A stretch of 64,000 nucleotides of DNA from Hyphomicrobiales bacterium. GTDB taxonomy: Bacteria > Pseudomonadota > Alphaproteobacteria > Rhizobiales > Rhizobiaceae. The DNA lies in NCBI GenBank assembly GCA_900469625.1, contig UBXV01000002.1, forward strand, positions 1-64,000. Reading direction: 5' to 3'. A program made the position numbers and the translations under genes. Each line of letters begins with the position of its first letter. Position 1 is the stretch's first letter. The notes beneath the pieces are model-generated. The model was not told where the DNA came from. It searched no databases and saw nothing but the letters and a program-made list of their open reading frames with translations. Positions 32,788 to 42,536 of the stretch are shown here, in pieces.

Positions 32788-34194
32788 CTACGCGCCGATC
32801 AGCCTCCACGCCATTCCAGCCAGCGCCGAGGCGAGCAGCGTCGCGATCACCGAGGTCTTGAAGCGGAAGATCGCCATTGCAGCCGCAAGTGTGAGCAGCA
32901 GTGACGGCCAGACCAGCGAGCCGGGAACGGGCATATCGAGCGTCATGCCGCCGACATCCCACGCAACGACCTGCGAGAACAGGGTGTGAAGGCCGAACCA
33001 GACCGCAAGGTTGAGGATGACCCCGACGACGGCGGCTGTGATGGCCGACATGGCGCCGGTCAGTGCGACATTGCCCCGGAGCCTTTCGATGAAGGGCGCT
33101 CCGAGAAAGATCCAGAGAAAGCAGGGCACGAAGGTCACCCAGGTCGTCAGCAACGCTGCAAGCGTCGCCGCCGTCATGGGCGAGAGCAGACCCGGATCGC
33201 GATAGGCGCCCATGAACCCGACGAACTGCACGACCATGATCAAGGGGCCAGGCGTCGTTTCCGCCATGCCGAGGCCGTCGAGCATTTCGCCGGGCCTGAG
33301 CCAGCCGTAATGCTGCACGGCTTCCTGAGCGACATAGGCGAGCACCGCATAGGCGCCACCGAAGGTGACGACGGCCATTTTGCTGAAGAACCAGCCGATC
33401 TCGGTAAACACATTCCCCGATCCGAGCAGCGTAAACAGCAGTGCGAGTGGCGCGAGCCAGAGAGCGAGAAATGCCGCAGAAACCTTGAGCGACCAGGCGA
33501 GGTTGGGACGGGCATGCGCCGGTGTTTCCTCCCCGAGCGCCGACTCCGCGTCGTCGAGCACGGCTCCGCTGGCCTTGCCATGTCCGCCGCCGATGCGAAA
33601 GAGCGGCGAGCCCAGGCGTCCGCCGATATAGCCGACAATGCCAGCCGCAAGGATGATCAGCGGGAAGGGAACGCGCAAGAAGAAGATCGCGACGAAGGCT
33701 GCGGCCGCAATGCCGATCATCAGCCTGTTCTTGAGCGCCCGGCTGCCGATCCGGAAAACCGCCTGGATCACGACGGCAAGCACGGCCGCCTTCAGCCCGA
33801 AGAACAGCCCCTCGATCAGGGCGACATCGCCGAAGGCGACATAGACGTAGCTCAAGCCCAGGATGGCGACAAAACCTGGCAGCACGAACAGGATGCCGGC
33901 AACCAGCCCGCCCGCGGTGCGATGCAACAGCCAGCCGATATAGATCGCCAACTGCTGCGCCTCGGGGCCTGGCAACAGCATGCAATAGTTGAGCGCATGC
34001 AGAAACCGGTGCTCGCCGATCCAGCGCTTTTCGTCGACGAGGACGCGGTGCATCACCGCGATCTGGCCCGCCGGGCCGCCGAAGCTCAAGGCGGCGATCC
34101 GCATCCACACCAGCAGTGCTTCCGCAAAAGGAATGCCGTGATCGTGGGGTGCCGACGCCCTGCCGGCGTCGGGCGTGTGGACAACGTCAGTCAT
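32788..34194 (-). CDS. chrA: Chromate transporter ChrA, two-domain form
   Basis: The 468-aa inner-membrane protein contains two CHR domains in tandem. Each starts with the SFGGPAGQIAVMHR or TFGGAYAVLAYVAQEA type motif and has a proline-glycine segment (LLPGPEAQQLA; AETTPGPLIMV). The long-chain form exports chromate by membrane potential. The start is the ATG at 34194, one base after the chrB stop, so chrB and chrA are translationally linked and read in that order. A frame open upstream runs through chrB and is not used. Confidence 0.92.
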   Translation of the reverse strand: MTDVVHTPDAGRASAPHDHGIPFAEALLVWMRIAALSFGGPAGQIAVMHRVLVDEKRWIGEHRFLHALNYCMLLPGPEAQQLAIYIGWLLHRTAGGLVAGILFVLPGFVAILGLSYVYVAFGDVALIEGLFFGLKAAVLAVVIQAVFRIGSRALKNRLMIGIAAAAFVAIFFLRVPFPLIILAAGIVGYIGGRLGSPLFRIGGGHGKASGAVLDDAESALGEETPAHARPNLAWSLKVSAAFLALWLAPLALLFTLLGSGNVFTEIGWFFSKMAVVTFGGAYAVLAYVAQEAVQHYGWLRPGEMLDGLGMAETTPGPLIMVVQFVGFMGAYRDPGLLSPMTAATLAALLTTWVTFVPCFLWIFLGAPFIERLRGNVALTGAMSAITAAVVGVILNLAVWFGLHTLFSQVVAWDVGGMTLDMPVPGSLVWPSLLLTLAAAMAIFRFKTSVIATLLASALAGMAWRLIGA

Positions 34195-34195
34195 G

Positions 34196-35017
34196 TCATG
34201 CCCCCTTTTTTGCCGAGGGCCAGTTGTGCGTTTCGCCGGTGGCATCGCGGCACCAGCGATAGAAGGCGTCATAGAGCAGCATGCCCGCCTGCAACTGCTC
34301 GTGGTCGTCGGCATACATGCGCGATAGCCCGAGCGAAGCCGCGAGCAGTCCAGCGACTTCGGGGGCAAGGTCGGGGCGCGAAGTATCTGCGCCGCGCACG
34401 ATGGTCGCAAGCTGCAGCATCGGCTCGGTCTGAAGCCCGAAGTCCTCGACCATCACGTCGAAGGTGCAGCGCTCGCCGCGATGGCTCCAGCGGATCGGGG
34501 CGTCGATGTCGAAAGGCGTCGCGTCGAAGCGGTCGGCCACCGCTTCGACTTCGGACGGGGCCACGAACAGGAAGACCGCATCGGGATCGACGAAGCGCCT
34601 GATGAGCCAGGGGCAGGCGATGCGGTCGATTTTCGGGCGCGCACGCGTGACCCAGAGCGTGTGTCCATTCGGCTGGCGCTTCGGCAGGGCGGAGGCGGGA
34701 ACCGCTGAAAGCCCGGCTTCCGCCCAGGCCTCGAAGCCGCCCTCGAGCACATCGGCGGGAATGCGCGCGTGGCGCAGCCAGGCAGCGACCCCGTGGCTCA
34801 GCTTCCGGCCGCGCTGGCAAATGACGACGGCGGACCGCCCGGCAAATTCGCCGGCCCAGTCCTCGACAAGCCTGTAATCGCGTCTGAGCGATCCGGGGAT
34901 AAACCGCGGATCCGCATCGAAATCCCCGTCGGTCCTGACGTCGATCAGCGAAGGGCATTTCGGCGTACCGATGAGGCGCACTAGCTTTTCAGGGGAAATT
35001 TCGAGAGGTGACGGCAT
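34196..35017 (-). CDS. chrB: Chromate resistance protein ChrB with N-terminal rhodanese domain
   Basis: The 273-aa protein has a rhodanese domain (about 1-105) with the active-site loop VICQRGRKLSHG, whose Cys is the sulfur acceptor. A ChrB C-terminal domain follows (about 125-273; RPKIDRIACPWLIRRFVDPD, FDVMVEDFGLQ). Canonical ChrB is a chromate-sensing regulator with a different N-terminus, so this is the sulfurtransferase-fused form. GGAGG 7 nt before the ATG at 35017 fixes the start. It lies directly upstream of chrA and probably regulates or assists chromate resistance. Confidence 0.86.
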   Translation of the reverse strand: MPSPLEISPEKLVRLIGTPKCPSLIDVRTDGDFDADPRFIPGSLRRDYRLVEDWAGEFAGRSAVVICQRGRKLSHGVAAWLRHARIPADVLEGGFEAWAEAGLSAVPASALPKRQPNGHTLWVTRARPKIDRIACPWLIRRFVDPDAVFLFVAPSEVEAVADRFDATPFDIDAPIRWSHRGERCTFDVMVEDFGLQTEPMLQLATIVRGADTSRPDLAPEVAGLLAASLGLSRMYADDHEQLQAGMLLYDAFYRWCRDATGETHNWPSAKKGA

Positions 35018-35140
35018 CACGCGTCCTCCGTCTGAGCGGTTGATTGGACGCGATACTTCGGCTGTCGCCTCGTGGGGTGATCGCGACCCCATGCCGGAAC
35101 TTTGCCGCCGTTTCGCACTGGCTGTCAAGTTGCGGTCTGG

Positions 35141-35160
35141 CGCCTGCGGAACTGCAGGCG
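35141..35160 (-). terminator. Hairpin downstream of the RND pump gene
   Basis: CGCCTGC and GCAGGCG form a 7-bp stem with a 6-nt loop, 65 nt past the RND stop and upstream of chrB. No T tract follows on the minus strand, so it may be only a partial terminator. Confidence 0.4.
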
Positions 35161-35225
35161 CCGTGCCACAGATGGGCAAACCGCATAGCGGCCTTTCTTG
35201 AAGCGCGTGTGACAGCGGGCCCGCG

Positions 35226-38200
35226 TCAGGGACCGCTTGGTTCGACGGCGGCGCGCCGGGCCTCCTCTTGGCTATCGGCGGCAACATGCGCTTCGGCGCC
35301 GGCCATTGCGGCCGATGGATGGACGCCGCCCGTGGTCGAAAGTCCGGCGAGCTTGTGGCCGCGCTCGCGCAGCCACTGGAAGACGACATAGAGCGCCGGG
35401 ATGATGAAAATGCCGATGAGCGAAGCGGCAAGCATGCCGCCCGCCACTCCGGTGCCGACGGCACGACGGCTCAGCATGCCGGCCCCTTGCGCCGTCACCA
35501 GCGGAACGAGGCCAACGATGAAGGCGAAGCTCGTCATCATCACGGCACGGAAGCGGGCGCGGGCGCCTTCCATCGCCGCCTCGACGATGCCTGCACCCTT
35601 CTCCCGGTGGAACTTGGCGAATTCGACGATCAGGATCGCGTTCTTGGAGGCGAGCGCGATCAGCACGACGAGGCCGATCTGGGCGTAGATGTCGAAGGAG
35701 AGGCCCGCGATCAGAACCGAGACGAGGGCGCCTGCGACGCCGACCGCCACCGACAACAGCACGGGAACCGGGATCGTCCAGCTTTCATAGAGTGCGACGA
35801 GGAACAGGTAGGCAAACAGCACCGCGAGCGCGAGGATCACCGTTGTCTGCCCGGCAGCCTCAAGCTCCTGCAAAGCGGTGCCCGTCCATTCGTAGCTGTA
35901 GCCGGGCGGTAGCGTGGTGGCCGACAGCGCTTCCATCGCGGCCAGCGCCTCGCCGGACGACACGCCGGCTGCGGGCTGACCGTTGAGCGTGATCGAGCGA
36001 TAATTGTTGTAGCGGACGATCGATTGCGGCCCGATGACATATTCGACGCGGGCGACGGAGGCGACCGGCACCATGCCGCCAGAGGCGTTGCGCACGTGCA
36101 GCCGGGAAATGTCGTCGACCGAGGCCCGGTCGGCCTGTGCCGCCTGCATGTTGACCTTCCAGCTGCGTCCGAACAGGTTGAAGTCGTTGACGTAGAACGA
36201 CCCGAGCGTGCCCTGGAGCGTGGTGAAGAGGTCGCTTACCGAGACGCCGAGTGCCTGCAGACGGTCCCGGTCGAGATCGAGATAGAGCTGCGGCGCGCTC
36301 GCGGAATAGGTGGTGAAGGTCGGCCCGAGCAGCGGGTTCTGGTTGGCAGCGACGATCAGGCCGCCGGCCGTTGCCGCAAGGTCCGCCGGCGATCGGCCCT
36401 GAAGATCAAGCAGCTGGTATTCGAAGCCGGAACCGGTGCCGAGACCCATGATCGGCGGCAGGTTGAAGGCGAAGATCTGTGCGCCGCGCACGGTGGCGCC
36501 CTTGGCCATGGTCGTTGCAACCGCGGCATCGACGGAACTCGCCTTGCCGGGCCGCTCGGCGAAGGGCTTCATGGTGACGATGGCAAAGGCGCTGTTCGAT
36601 TTGGAAAGGCCATCGAGGAAGCTGTAGCCGGTGACGGTAATGACGTCGGCTACGCCATCGATGCCTGCGAGCATCTTTTCGACGTCGCGCACGACCGCGT
36701 CGGTGCGGTTGTAGGACGCTCCCTCCGGCAATCTGATTTCGGTGAAGTAGGCGCCCTGGTCTTCGCTCGGCAGAAAGCCCGTTGGCACGATGCGGAAGAG
36801 CCAGCCGCTCGCCGCGATCGCAACGGCCAGAAGCACGAGCCCGAGAACCGCACGGCGGGCGATATGCCCGGCCACATGGACATAACCGTCGCGGCCGTTG
36901 TCGATCCGCCGCGAGATCCAGCCGAGGATGCCGCGTTTGGGTCCGTGATGCGGCTTCAGCAGGATCGAGCAGAGCGCCGGGCTCAGGGTGAGCGCGTTGA
37001 TCGCCGAGATCACCATCGACACGGACACCGCGACGGCGAACTGCTGGAACAACTGCCCGCTCAATCCGGGAATGAATGCGACGGGCACGAACACCGACAG
37101 AAGCACCAGCGTGATGGCGACGATCGCCCCGGTGATCTCGCCCATGGCAAGCCGGGCTGCCTCGGGAGCCAGCATGCCGGGGTTTTCCTCCATCACCCGC
37201 TCGATGTTTTCGACGACGACGATCGCGTCGTCGACGACGATGCCGATCGCCAGGACCATCGCCAGCAACGAGATGGTGTTCAGCGAGAAGCCCATGGCCA
37301 GGATGACCGCGAAGGTGCCGATCAGCGCGACCGGCACGGCGATCAGGGGGATCAACGTCGCCCTGACATTGCCGAGGAACAGGAAGACGACGATGATGAC
37401 CAGAACGAAGGCTTCGAGCAACGTATGCACGACGTTGTCGACGCTCGCCTCGACGAACTGGGTGGTGTCATAGGAGATGGAGTAGGTAAGCCCGTCGGGA
37501 AACGAACGGGACAATCGCTCCAGAGCCTGATTGACGCCCTCGGCGGCGGCAAGCGCGTTGGCGCCCGGTGCCTGGTAGGTGCCGATCATTGCCACCGGTT
37601 TGCCATTGAAGCGGGCGTTGCTGTCGGAACTCGCAGCACCCAGTTCGACCCGGGCGATATCGCGGATGCGCACGAACGAGCCGTCCGGCTCGGCCCTCAA
37701 CACCACGTCTTCGAATTGTGCGGGATCGGTGAGGCGGCCCTGGGTCTGCAGGTTGAGCTGAAACAGCGGGTCGTCGGTCATCGGCTGCGCGCCGATCCGG
37801 CCGATCGCCGCCTGAACGTTCTGCGCTTTCAGTGCGTTGATCACATCGGTCGGCGTCAGGCCCAGATTGGTCAGCCTGTCGATGTCGAGCACGATGCGCA
37901 TGGCGTAGTCCTGCGCGCCGAACAGCGAGGCATCGCCGACACCCGGCGTCCGCTTGACCGTGTCGAGCAGGTTGATCGTCGCGTAGTTCGACAGGAACAA
38001 CGAATCGAAGTCGCTGCCTTCCTTGCCGTAGATGGTGATCACCTGCATCAGCGCCGACGATTTCTTGCGCACGCTGACGCCGGTCTGCTTGACCTCCGCC
38101 GGCAGCCCCGCCTCGGCCAGCGACACGCGGTTCTGCACGTTGACGGTGGCGATGTCGGGGTCGGTGCCGACCGCGAAAGTCACGGTCAATGTGTAGGAGC

Positions 38201-38459
38201 CGTCGGCGCCGCTCGTCGATTTCATGTAGAGCATGTCGTCGACGCCGACGATCTTGCTCTCGATCGGCTGGGCGACGGTGGTTTCGACCACCTCGGCGCC
38301 AGCGCCGGGATAGCTCGCGGTGACGCTTACCTGCGGCGGAACGATGTCGGGAAACTGGGCGATCGGCAATCGGGTCAGCGCGATCAGGCCGGCGAGCGTC
38401 AGAACGATCGAGATGACGGCGGCGAAGCGCGGGCGATCGATGAAGATTTCAGAGATCAT
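35226..38459 (-). CDS. RND efflux pump inner-membrane transporter (HAE1/AcrB-like)
   Basis: The 1077-aa protein has 12 predicted membrane segments and two large periplasmic loops. It opens with the family N-terminus ([20 protein letters not shown]). The proton relay segment [20 protein letters not shown] holds the two adjacent aspartates near 405-408. Trimers of such proteins expel drugs, detergents or plant phenolics. It is read after the adaptor gene with a 2-nt gap. The C-terminus is extended by about 35 hydrophilic residues beyond the last membrane segment. No outer-membrane factor gene is beside it. Confidence 0.92.
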   Translation of the reverse strand: MISEIFIDRPRFAAVISIVLTLAGLIALTRLPIAQFPDIVPPQVSVTASYPGAGAEVVETTVAQPIESKIVGVDDMLYMKSTSGADGSYTLTVTFAVGTDPDIATVNVQNRVSLAEAGLPAEVKQTGVSVRKKSSALMQVITIYGKEGSDFDSLFLSNYATINLLDTVKRTPGVGDASLFGAQDYAMRIVLDIDRLTNLGLTPTDVINALKAQNVQAAIGRIGAQPMTDDPLFQLNLQTQGRLTDPAQFEDVVLRAEPDGSFVRIRDIARVELGAASSDSNARFNGKPVAMIGTYQAPGANALAAAEGVNQALERLSRSFPDGLTYSISYDTTQFVEASVDNVVHTLLEAFVLVIIVVFLFLGNVRATLIPLIAVPVALIGTFAVILAMGFSLNTISLLAMVLAIGIVVDDAIVVVENIERVMEENPGMLAPEAARLAMGEITGAIVAITLVLLSVFVPVAFIPGLSGQLFQQFAVAVSVSMVISAINALTLSPALCSILLKPHHGPKRGILGWISRRIDNGRDGYVHVAGHIARRAVLGLVLLAVAIAASGWLFRIVPTGFLPSEDQGAYFTEIRLPEGASYNRTDAVVRDVEKMLAGIDGVADVITVTGYSFLDGLSKSNSAFAIVTMKPFAERPGKASSVDAAVATTMAKGATVRGAQIFAFNLPPIMGLGTGSGFEYQLLDLQGRSPADLAATAGGLIVAANQNPLLGPTFTTYSASAPQLYLDLDRDRLQALGVSVSDLFTTLQGTLGSFYVNDFNLFGRSWKVNMQAAQADRASVDDISRLHVRNASGGMVPVASVARVEYVIGPQSIVRYNNYRSITLNGQPAAGVSSGEALAAMEALSATTLPPGYSYEWTGTALQELEAAGQTTVILALAVLFAYLFLVALYESWTIPVPVLLSVAVGVAGALVSVLIAGLSFDIYAQIGLVVLIALASKNAILIVEFAKFHREKGAGIVEAAMEGARARFRAVMMTSFAFIVGLVPLVTAQGAGMLSRRAVGTGVAGGMLAASLIGIFIIPALYVVFQWLRERGHKLAGLSTTGGVHPSAAMAGAEAHVAADSQEEARRAAVEPSGP

Positions 38460-38461
38460 GT

Positions 38462-39568
38462 TCAGCCACCCGCAGCCGGTGCCGCGTCAACCGTGATGCC
38501 CGGCCTCACCTTGCCGACACCTTCGGTGATGACGTTTTCGCCCTCCTTCAGCCCTTTGCTGACGACTGACAGGCCGCGAGCAGAACGGTCGACGTCGATA
38601 CGACGCAGTTCGACCTTGGACGCGGCATCGACAACCATGACGAAGGCGCCCTGCTGGTCGCGCTGCACCGCCTGCTGCGGAACGGCCAACACGTCCTGCT
38701 TGTCGGATTGTTCAAGCATGACCCGCACCAGCGTTCCGTCGAGCAGGAGCGCGTTCGGGTTGTCGAACACGGCGCGCACGGTGACCGTGTCCGTCCCTTG
38801 CGCGACCGTACTGGAGATGAAATCGATCGTGCCTTTCAGCGCATATTCCGTTCCGTTCGGCAAGGTCAGGCCGACATTGGCGCCCCCATGCGTCACGCCC
38901 TTCTGAACGCGCTCGCGGTAGGTCAGGAGCAGTGCCGTCGAGACGGGAAACTCCACATAGATCGGGTCGAGTTTCGTCAAGGTGACGAGCGGGCCGGCAT
39001 CCGGACCGACCAGGGCGCCGACGTCGGCAGAGGTCAGGCCCAGCACCCCTTCGAAGGGTGCGATGATCTTGGTGTAGGAGAGGTTGAGGTCGGCACTCTC
39101 CTTGCTACCCTTCAACCTGACGAGCTCGGCCTCAGCCTTCTTGACTTCGGCATTGGCGGTATCGACCTTGGCCTGCGAGATCGTATTGGTCGCGATCAGC
39201 TGCTTGGCACGCTCCTGCTCGAGCACTGCCAGATCCCGCTGCGCCTCGGCGGCTTCGATCGAACCGACGATCTCCTGCACGGCCGCGCGGTAGGCGCCGT
39301 CCTCGACCTGATAGAGCTGGGTGCCTGCCGTTACCTTCTGCCCTTCCTTGAAGTTGACCGCCTCGAGGAAGCCGGCAACACGGGCGCGGATGTCGACTTT
39401 CTGGGTGGCCGCCACCCGGCCGGTCAGGTCGACGCTTTCGCGCAGATCGACGATCTTTGCTGGCGCCACGACCACGGCCGGCGCCTGTTGCGCGCCGGCA
39501 TTCGAGACGCTGAGCGCGACCGCCACAAGAAACGAAAAGGCAGAGAAAGCGGCTTTCGGCACGGTCAT
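38462..39568 (-). CDS. RND periplasmic adaptor (membrane fusion protein)
   Basis: The 368-aa protein has a signal peptide (cleaved near SNAGAQQ), lacks a lipobox Cys, and shows the adaptor order: lipoyl half ([20 protein letters not shown]), alpha-hairpin (about 100-160), second lipoyl half ([20 protein letters not shown]), beta-barrel and membrane-proximal domain. It links the RND trimer to an outer-membrane channel. The start is the ATG at 39568, preceded by AAAGGG; the frame open to 39607 is not needed. It is the first gene of the pump operon, whose promoter region carries two palindromes. Confidence 0.9.
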   Translation of the reverse strand: MTVPKAAFSAFSFLVAVALSVSNAGAQQAPAVVVAPAKIVDLRESVDLTGRVAATQKVDIRARVAGFLEAVNFKEGQKVTAGTQLYQVEDGAYRAAVQEIVGSIEAAEAQRDLAVLEQERAKQLIATNTISQAKVDTANAEVKKAEAELVRLKGSKESADLNLSYTKIIAPFEGVLGLTSADVGALVGPDAGPLVTLTKLDPIYVEFPVSTALLLTYRERVQKGVTHGGANVGLTLPNGTEYALKGTIDFISSTVAQGTDTVTVRAVFDNPNALLLDGTLVRVMLEQSDKQDVLAVPQQAVQRDQQGAFVMVVDAASKVELRRIDVDRSARGLSVVSKGLKEGENVITEGVGKVRPGITVDAAPAAGG

Positions 39569-39638
39569 GCGACACCCTTTCAGCAACAAGGCCAGGTTCA
39601 GTCCCACGGAGTCTGCTTAAGGGCACAGTAGTCACGAA

Positions 39639-39682
39639 TACTCTGTCTTAGAAGAGTAAATCTCCTTTTCGTAACTGTTACG
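39639..39682. promoter_or_regulatory. Two palindromes upstream of the RND operon
   Basis: TACTCT (39639-39644) is inverted as AGAGTA (39653-39658), and CGTAAC-T-GTTACG (39670-39682) is a perfect 13-bp palindrome. Both lie 71-114 bp upstream of the adaptor start. TetR/MarR regulators of RND pumps bind sites of this kind, but no such gene is adjacent. Confidence 0.5.
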
Positions 39683-39704
39683 TCCGGCGCGTGGCGATCG
39701 ATGC

Positions 39705-41588
39705 TCAGGCGCGGGGCATGCCCGCTGGCTCGAGCAACTTGCGAAGGGCCGCGATCCGGAAGATGGCGTTGGCCGCGCCATAACCGCGATAGCCGCGGCG
39801 CTCGACGATCTCGAAGAAGAAGCCGCCGGAAAAGGTCGGACTGTAGAGCTGGAAATATTCGCCGTGATCGTCCCGGTCGTAGAGGATGTTCTTCGCCTTC
39901 AAACGCTCGGTGAAATCTGGATCGAGGCCGAAGCGGGCCTCCAGATCATCGTAATAGTTCGGCGAGATCGCTAGCGAGACAAAGCCACCGGCGGAAAGCT
40001 GGTCGGCCGTCTTGAAGATGTCGTCGGTGTTGAAGGCGAGATGCTGGATGCCGGAGCCGAAGGTTTCGGCGATGAAGCGCCCGGCGAGCGTGTTGCGGTT
40101 CTCGGCCCCGTTCATGGTGATGCGCAGCGATCCGGATGCGTTTTCCACCACCTGGCTGCGAACGATGCCCGACGGATCGATGATATCGACGAGTGGCGTC
40201 TTATGCGCCTTGAGCAGCGAGGTGTAGAACAGGAGCCACGTCAACAGTTCGTCATAGTGCATTGTCTGGGCGATGTGGTCGATCGCCGAGAGGCCCGCCT
40301 GGGTCACCGGGGCGTGCACCGGCTCGAATTCGACGTCCCATATACTGCCGAGATCGCTGTCGCGATCGAGGAAGTAGACGATGCCGCCGCCGACGCCGTG
40401 CACCGCTGGCATTTCGATCTCTCCCTCGTCGAGCGGCTGAGAAAATCCCTCGGCGCCGAGCGCCAGCGCGCGGCGGTGTGTCGCCCGGGCATCGTCGACC
40501 AGAAGCCCCATCGCATAGGCAGAAGCGCCGTGCACGAGGTAGGAGGAATTGGCAAAGCCGCGGCTTTCGGTGTTGATCACCAGGCGAATGTCGCCTTGCT
40601 GGAAGACCGTGACGCTCTTGCTCCTGTGGCGTGCGGCGCGGCGAAAGCCGAGTGTGCCGAGGAGCGCTTCGAGTGGCGCCGCCTCCTCTGCGTCGATGGT
40701 GAACTCGATGAAGGCGATGCCGTCGACGTCGGAGCGGTCGGGCATGTCAGGCATGCGCAGCGCGGTATCGGTCTCGGCACGCTGCACCCGGTCGGCGAGA
40801 TAGACCAGCGAGCGCTGGCCGTCGACGGAGATCGCCGTCGCCGAGCCGCCGCGAAACTGGTCGTTGAAGATTTCCAGCGACAGATAATCGTCGTAGCCGG
40901 TTGCGGCCACTGCCCGCATGAAGTCGAGTACCGGCAAGTCGCCTTCACCGGGCATGTTGCGGAAATGCCGGCTCCAGTAGAGCAGGTCCATATCGATCAA
41001 CGGCGCGTCGGCCAGCTGGATGATGAAGATCTTCTCCTTCGGTATCGAGCGGATGGAATTGACGTCGATCTTGCGCGCCAGCGTGTGAAAGCTGTCGAGG
41101 ATCAGGCCGACATTCTCGTGGTCGGCGCGGCGCACCACTTCCCAGGCATCGCGGTGGTCGTTGATATGGCGTCCCCAGGCGAGCGCCTCGTATCCGACCC
41201 TGAGGCCGCGCCTGGCGGCGCGCTCGCCCAACTCGCGGAAATCGGCCGCCGCCCGGTCGAGCCCGCCGAGCGCGGCGGGCGACACGTTGGAACAGACGAG
41301 CACCAGGTCGGTGCCCATTTCCTGCATCACGTCGAACTTGCGCTCCGCCCGGTCGAATGTCCGGGCCCTCAGCGGTTCCGGCATGCCCTCGAAATCGCGA
41401 AATGGCTGGAAGAGCGAGATCGCGAGGCCATGGTCGCGCACGATCCGGCCGACCTCACGCGGGCTCTCGTCGAACACGAGAAAGTCGTTCTCGAAGATCT
41501 CGACACCGTCGAAGCCGGCCTTTGCGATCGCCTCCAGCTTGCTGCGCAGGTCGCCGCTCAAGGAGACGGTGGCAATCGAGGTTTTCAT
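39705..41588 (-). CDS. quiC: 3-Dehydroshikimate dehydratase fused to an HPPD-like domain
   Basis: The 627-aa protein has an N-terminal xylose-isomerase-like TIM barrel (about 1-275) with metal ligands at Glu134, Asp165, Gln191 and Glu239 by motif (GYEALAWG, GLILDSFH, FIIQLADA, LSLEIF). The two-lobed vicinal-oxygen-chelate domain (about 288-605) keeps the iron triad His438, His516, Glu593 of 4-hydroxyphenylpyruvate dioxygenase. The architecture is that of bacterial QuiC1 enzymes, in which the barrel dehydrates 3-dehydroshikimate to protocatechuate and the HPPD-like half has no settled role. It is the last gene of the TRAP-aroE operon, consistent with shikimate or quinate use. Confidence 0.88.
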   Translation of the reverse strand: MKTSIATVSLSGDLRSKLEAIAKAGFDGVEIFENDFLVFDESPREVGRIVRDHGLAISLFQPFRDFEGMPEPLRARTFDRAERKFDVMQEMGTDLVLVCSNVSPAALGGLDRAAADFRELGERAARRGLRVGYEALAWGRHINDHRDAWEVVRRADHENVGLILDSFHTLARKIDVNSIRSIPKEKIFIIQLADAPLIDMDLLYWSRHFRNMPGEGDLPVLDFMRAVAATGYDDYLSLEIFNDQFRGGSATAISVDGQRSLVYLADRVQRAETDTALRMPDMPDRSDVDGIAFIEFTIDAEEAAPLEALLGTLGFRRAARHRSKSVTVFQQGDIRLVINTESRGFANSSYLVHGASAYAMGLLVDDARATHRRALALGAEGFSQPLDEGEIEMPAVHGVGGGIVYFLDRDSDLGSIWDVEFEPVHAPVTQAGLSAIDHIAQTMHYDELLTWLLFYTSLLKAHKTPLVDIIDPSGIVRSQVVENASGSLRITMNGAENRNTLAGRFIAETFGSGIQHLAFNTDDIFKTADQLSAGGFVSLAISPNYYDDLEARFGLDPDFTERLKAKNILYDRDDHGEYFQLYSPTFSGGFFFEIVERRGYRGYGAANAIFRIAALRKLLEPAGMPRA

Positions 41589-41613
41589 GTGTGTCTCCTT
41601 CGTTGCGCAATCG

Positions 41614-42474
41614 TCAGGCGGTCAGTGCCTTGAAATGGGCAAGCATCCGGGCGGCATCCGGCTCGCGGCCGGTGAAAAGACGAAAGGCGCCGACGGCCTG
41701 AAACACCGCCATGCCGCCACCGTCGAGCGTTCTGCAACCACGCCGCCGGGCCTCTGTCAGAAGCGCGGTCTGCAACGGGAAATAGACGACTTCGGCCACC
41801 CAGTGGCGCGCCTCGAGCAGATCGGCCGGCAGCGGCAGTCCCGGATATTTCGCCATGCCGGTCGGTGTCGCGTGGATGAGCCCGTCGGCCACGTGCATCG
41901 CCCGGGCAAGGTCGGTGCCGGCGACGATGGTTGCCTGCGGAAACAGTGCCGACATGCCGGCCGCCAGCGTTTCGGCACGCTCTGCTTCGCGGTCGAAGAC
42001 CGTCAGCGCGGTCAACCCCATCGAAAGCAGCGCATAGGCGGTGGCAACGCCCGCGCCTCCGGCGCCAAGCTGTACCGCGTGCGACAGACCGGCATCGGGC
42101 AGCCCGCGCCGAAAGCTCTCGGCAAATCCCCACCAGTCGGTGTTGTGGCCGATGCGCCGGCCCGCTTTAAGCACCACCGTGTTGACGGCGCCGAGCCCCC
42201 GCGCCTCGTCCGACAGTTCGTCGAGGAACGGCATGACCAGCTGCTTGCACGGATGGGTGATGTTCAACCCGCAAAGGCCCCGCCGTTCGGCTTCGCCCAG
42301 CAAGTGCGGCAGGCCTTCGGGGCCGATGCCGCGCTGGTTGAGGTCGATCAGCTCGTATTCATAGGCAAGCCCCTGTGCCGCACCTTCGCGCATATGCATG
42401 GCCGGCGTGAGCGAAGCCTGGATGCCGGCGCCGATCAATCCGGCTTTCAACGGTTTGAGAAGGGTCTCGGTCAT
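41614..42474 (-). CDS. aroE: Shikimate/quinate dehydrogenase (AroE family)
   Basis: The 286-aa protein has the substrate domain (SLTPAMHM at 21-28, NITHPCKQ with catalytic Lys77, GAVNTV, GHNTDWWGF with Asp113) and a Rossmann cofactor domain (LGAGGAGVATAYALLSMG). Canonical AroE has S-x-S at the first site. The S-x-T here is typical of quinate/shikimate dehydrogenases with a catabolic role. It would oxidise shikimate to 3-dehydroshikimate, or quinate to 3-dehydroquinate, and pass the product to the next enzyme. It lies 25 nt from the dehydratase gene and 62 nt from the TRAP binding protein gene, in one operon. Confidence 0.88.
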   Translation of the reverse strand: MTETLLKPLKAGLIGAGIQASLTPAMHMREGAAQGLAYEYELIDLNQRGIGPEGLPHLLGEAERRGLCGLNITHPCKQLVMPFLDELSDEARGLGAVNTVVLKAGRRIGHNTDWWGFAESFRRGLPDAGLSHAVQLGAGGAGVATAYALLSMGLTALTVFDREAERAETLAAGMSALFPQATIVAGTDLARAMHVADGLIHATPTGMAKYPGLPLPADLLEARHWVAEVVYFPLQTALLTEARRRGCRTLDGGGMAVFQAVGAFRLFTGREPDAARMLAHFKALTA

Positions 42475-42536
42475 CTCGACGGCTTTCCTGATGGGAAGGG
42501 GTGCCGGCCCACGCCGATCGCGGGCCGGCGGCAGGC

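Noticed and set aside
36024-38906. 960-codon plus-strand frame over the RND pump
   Set aside because: His/Asp/Arg-rich shadow frame; the minus strand holds the complete pump and adaptor.
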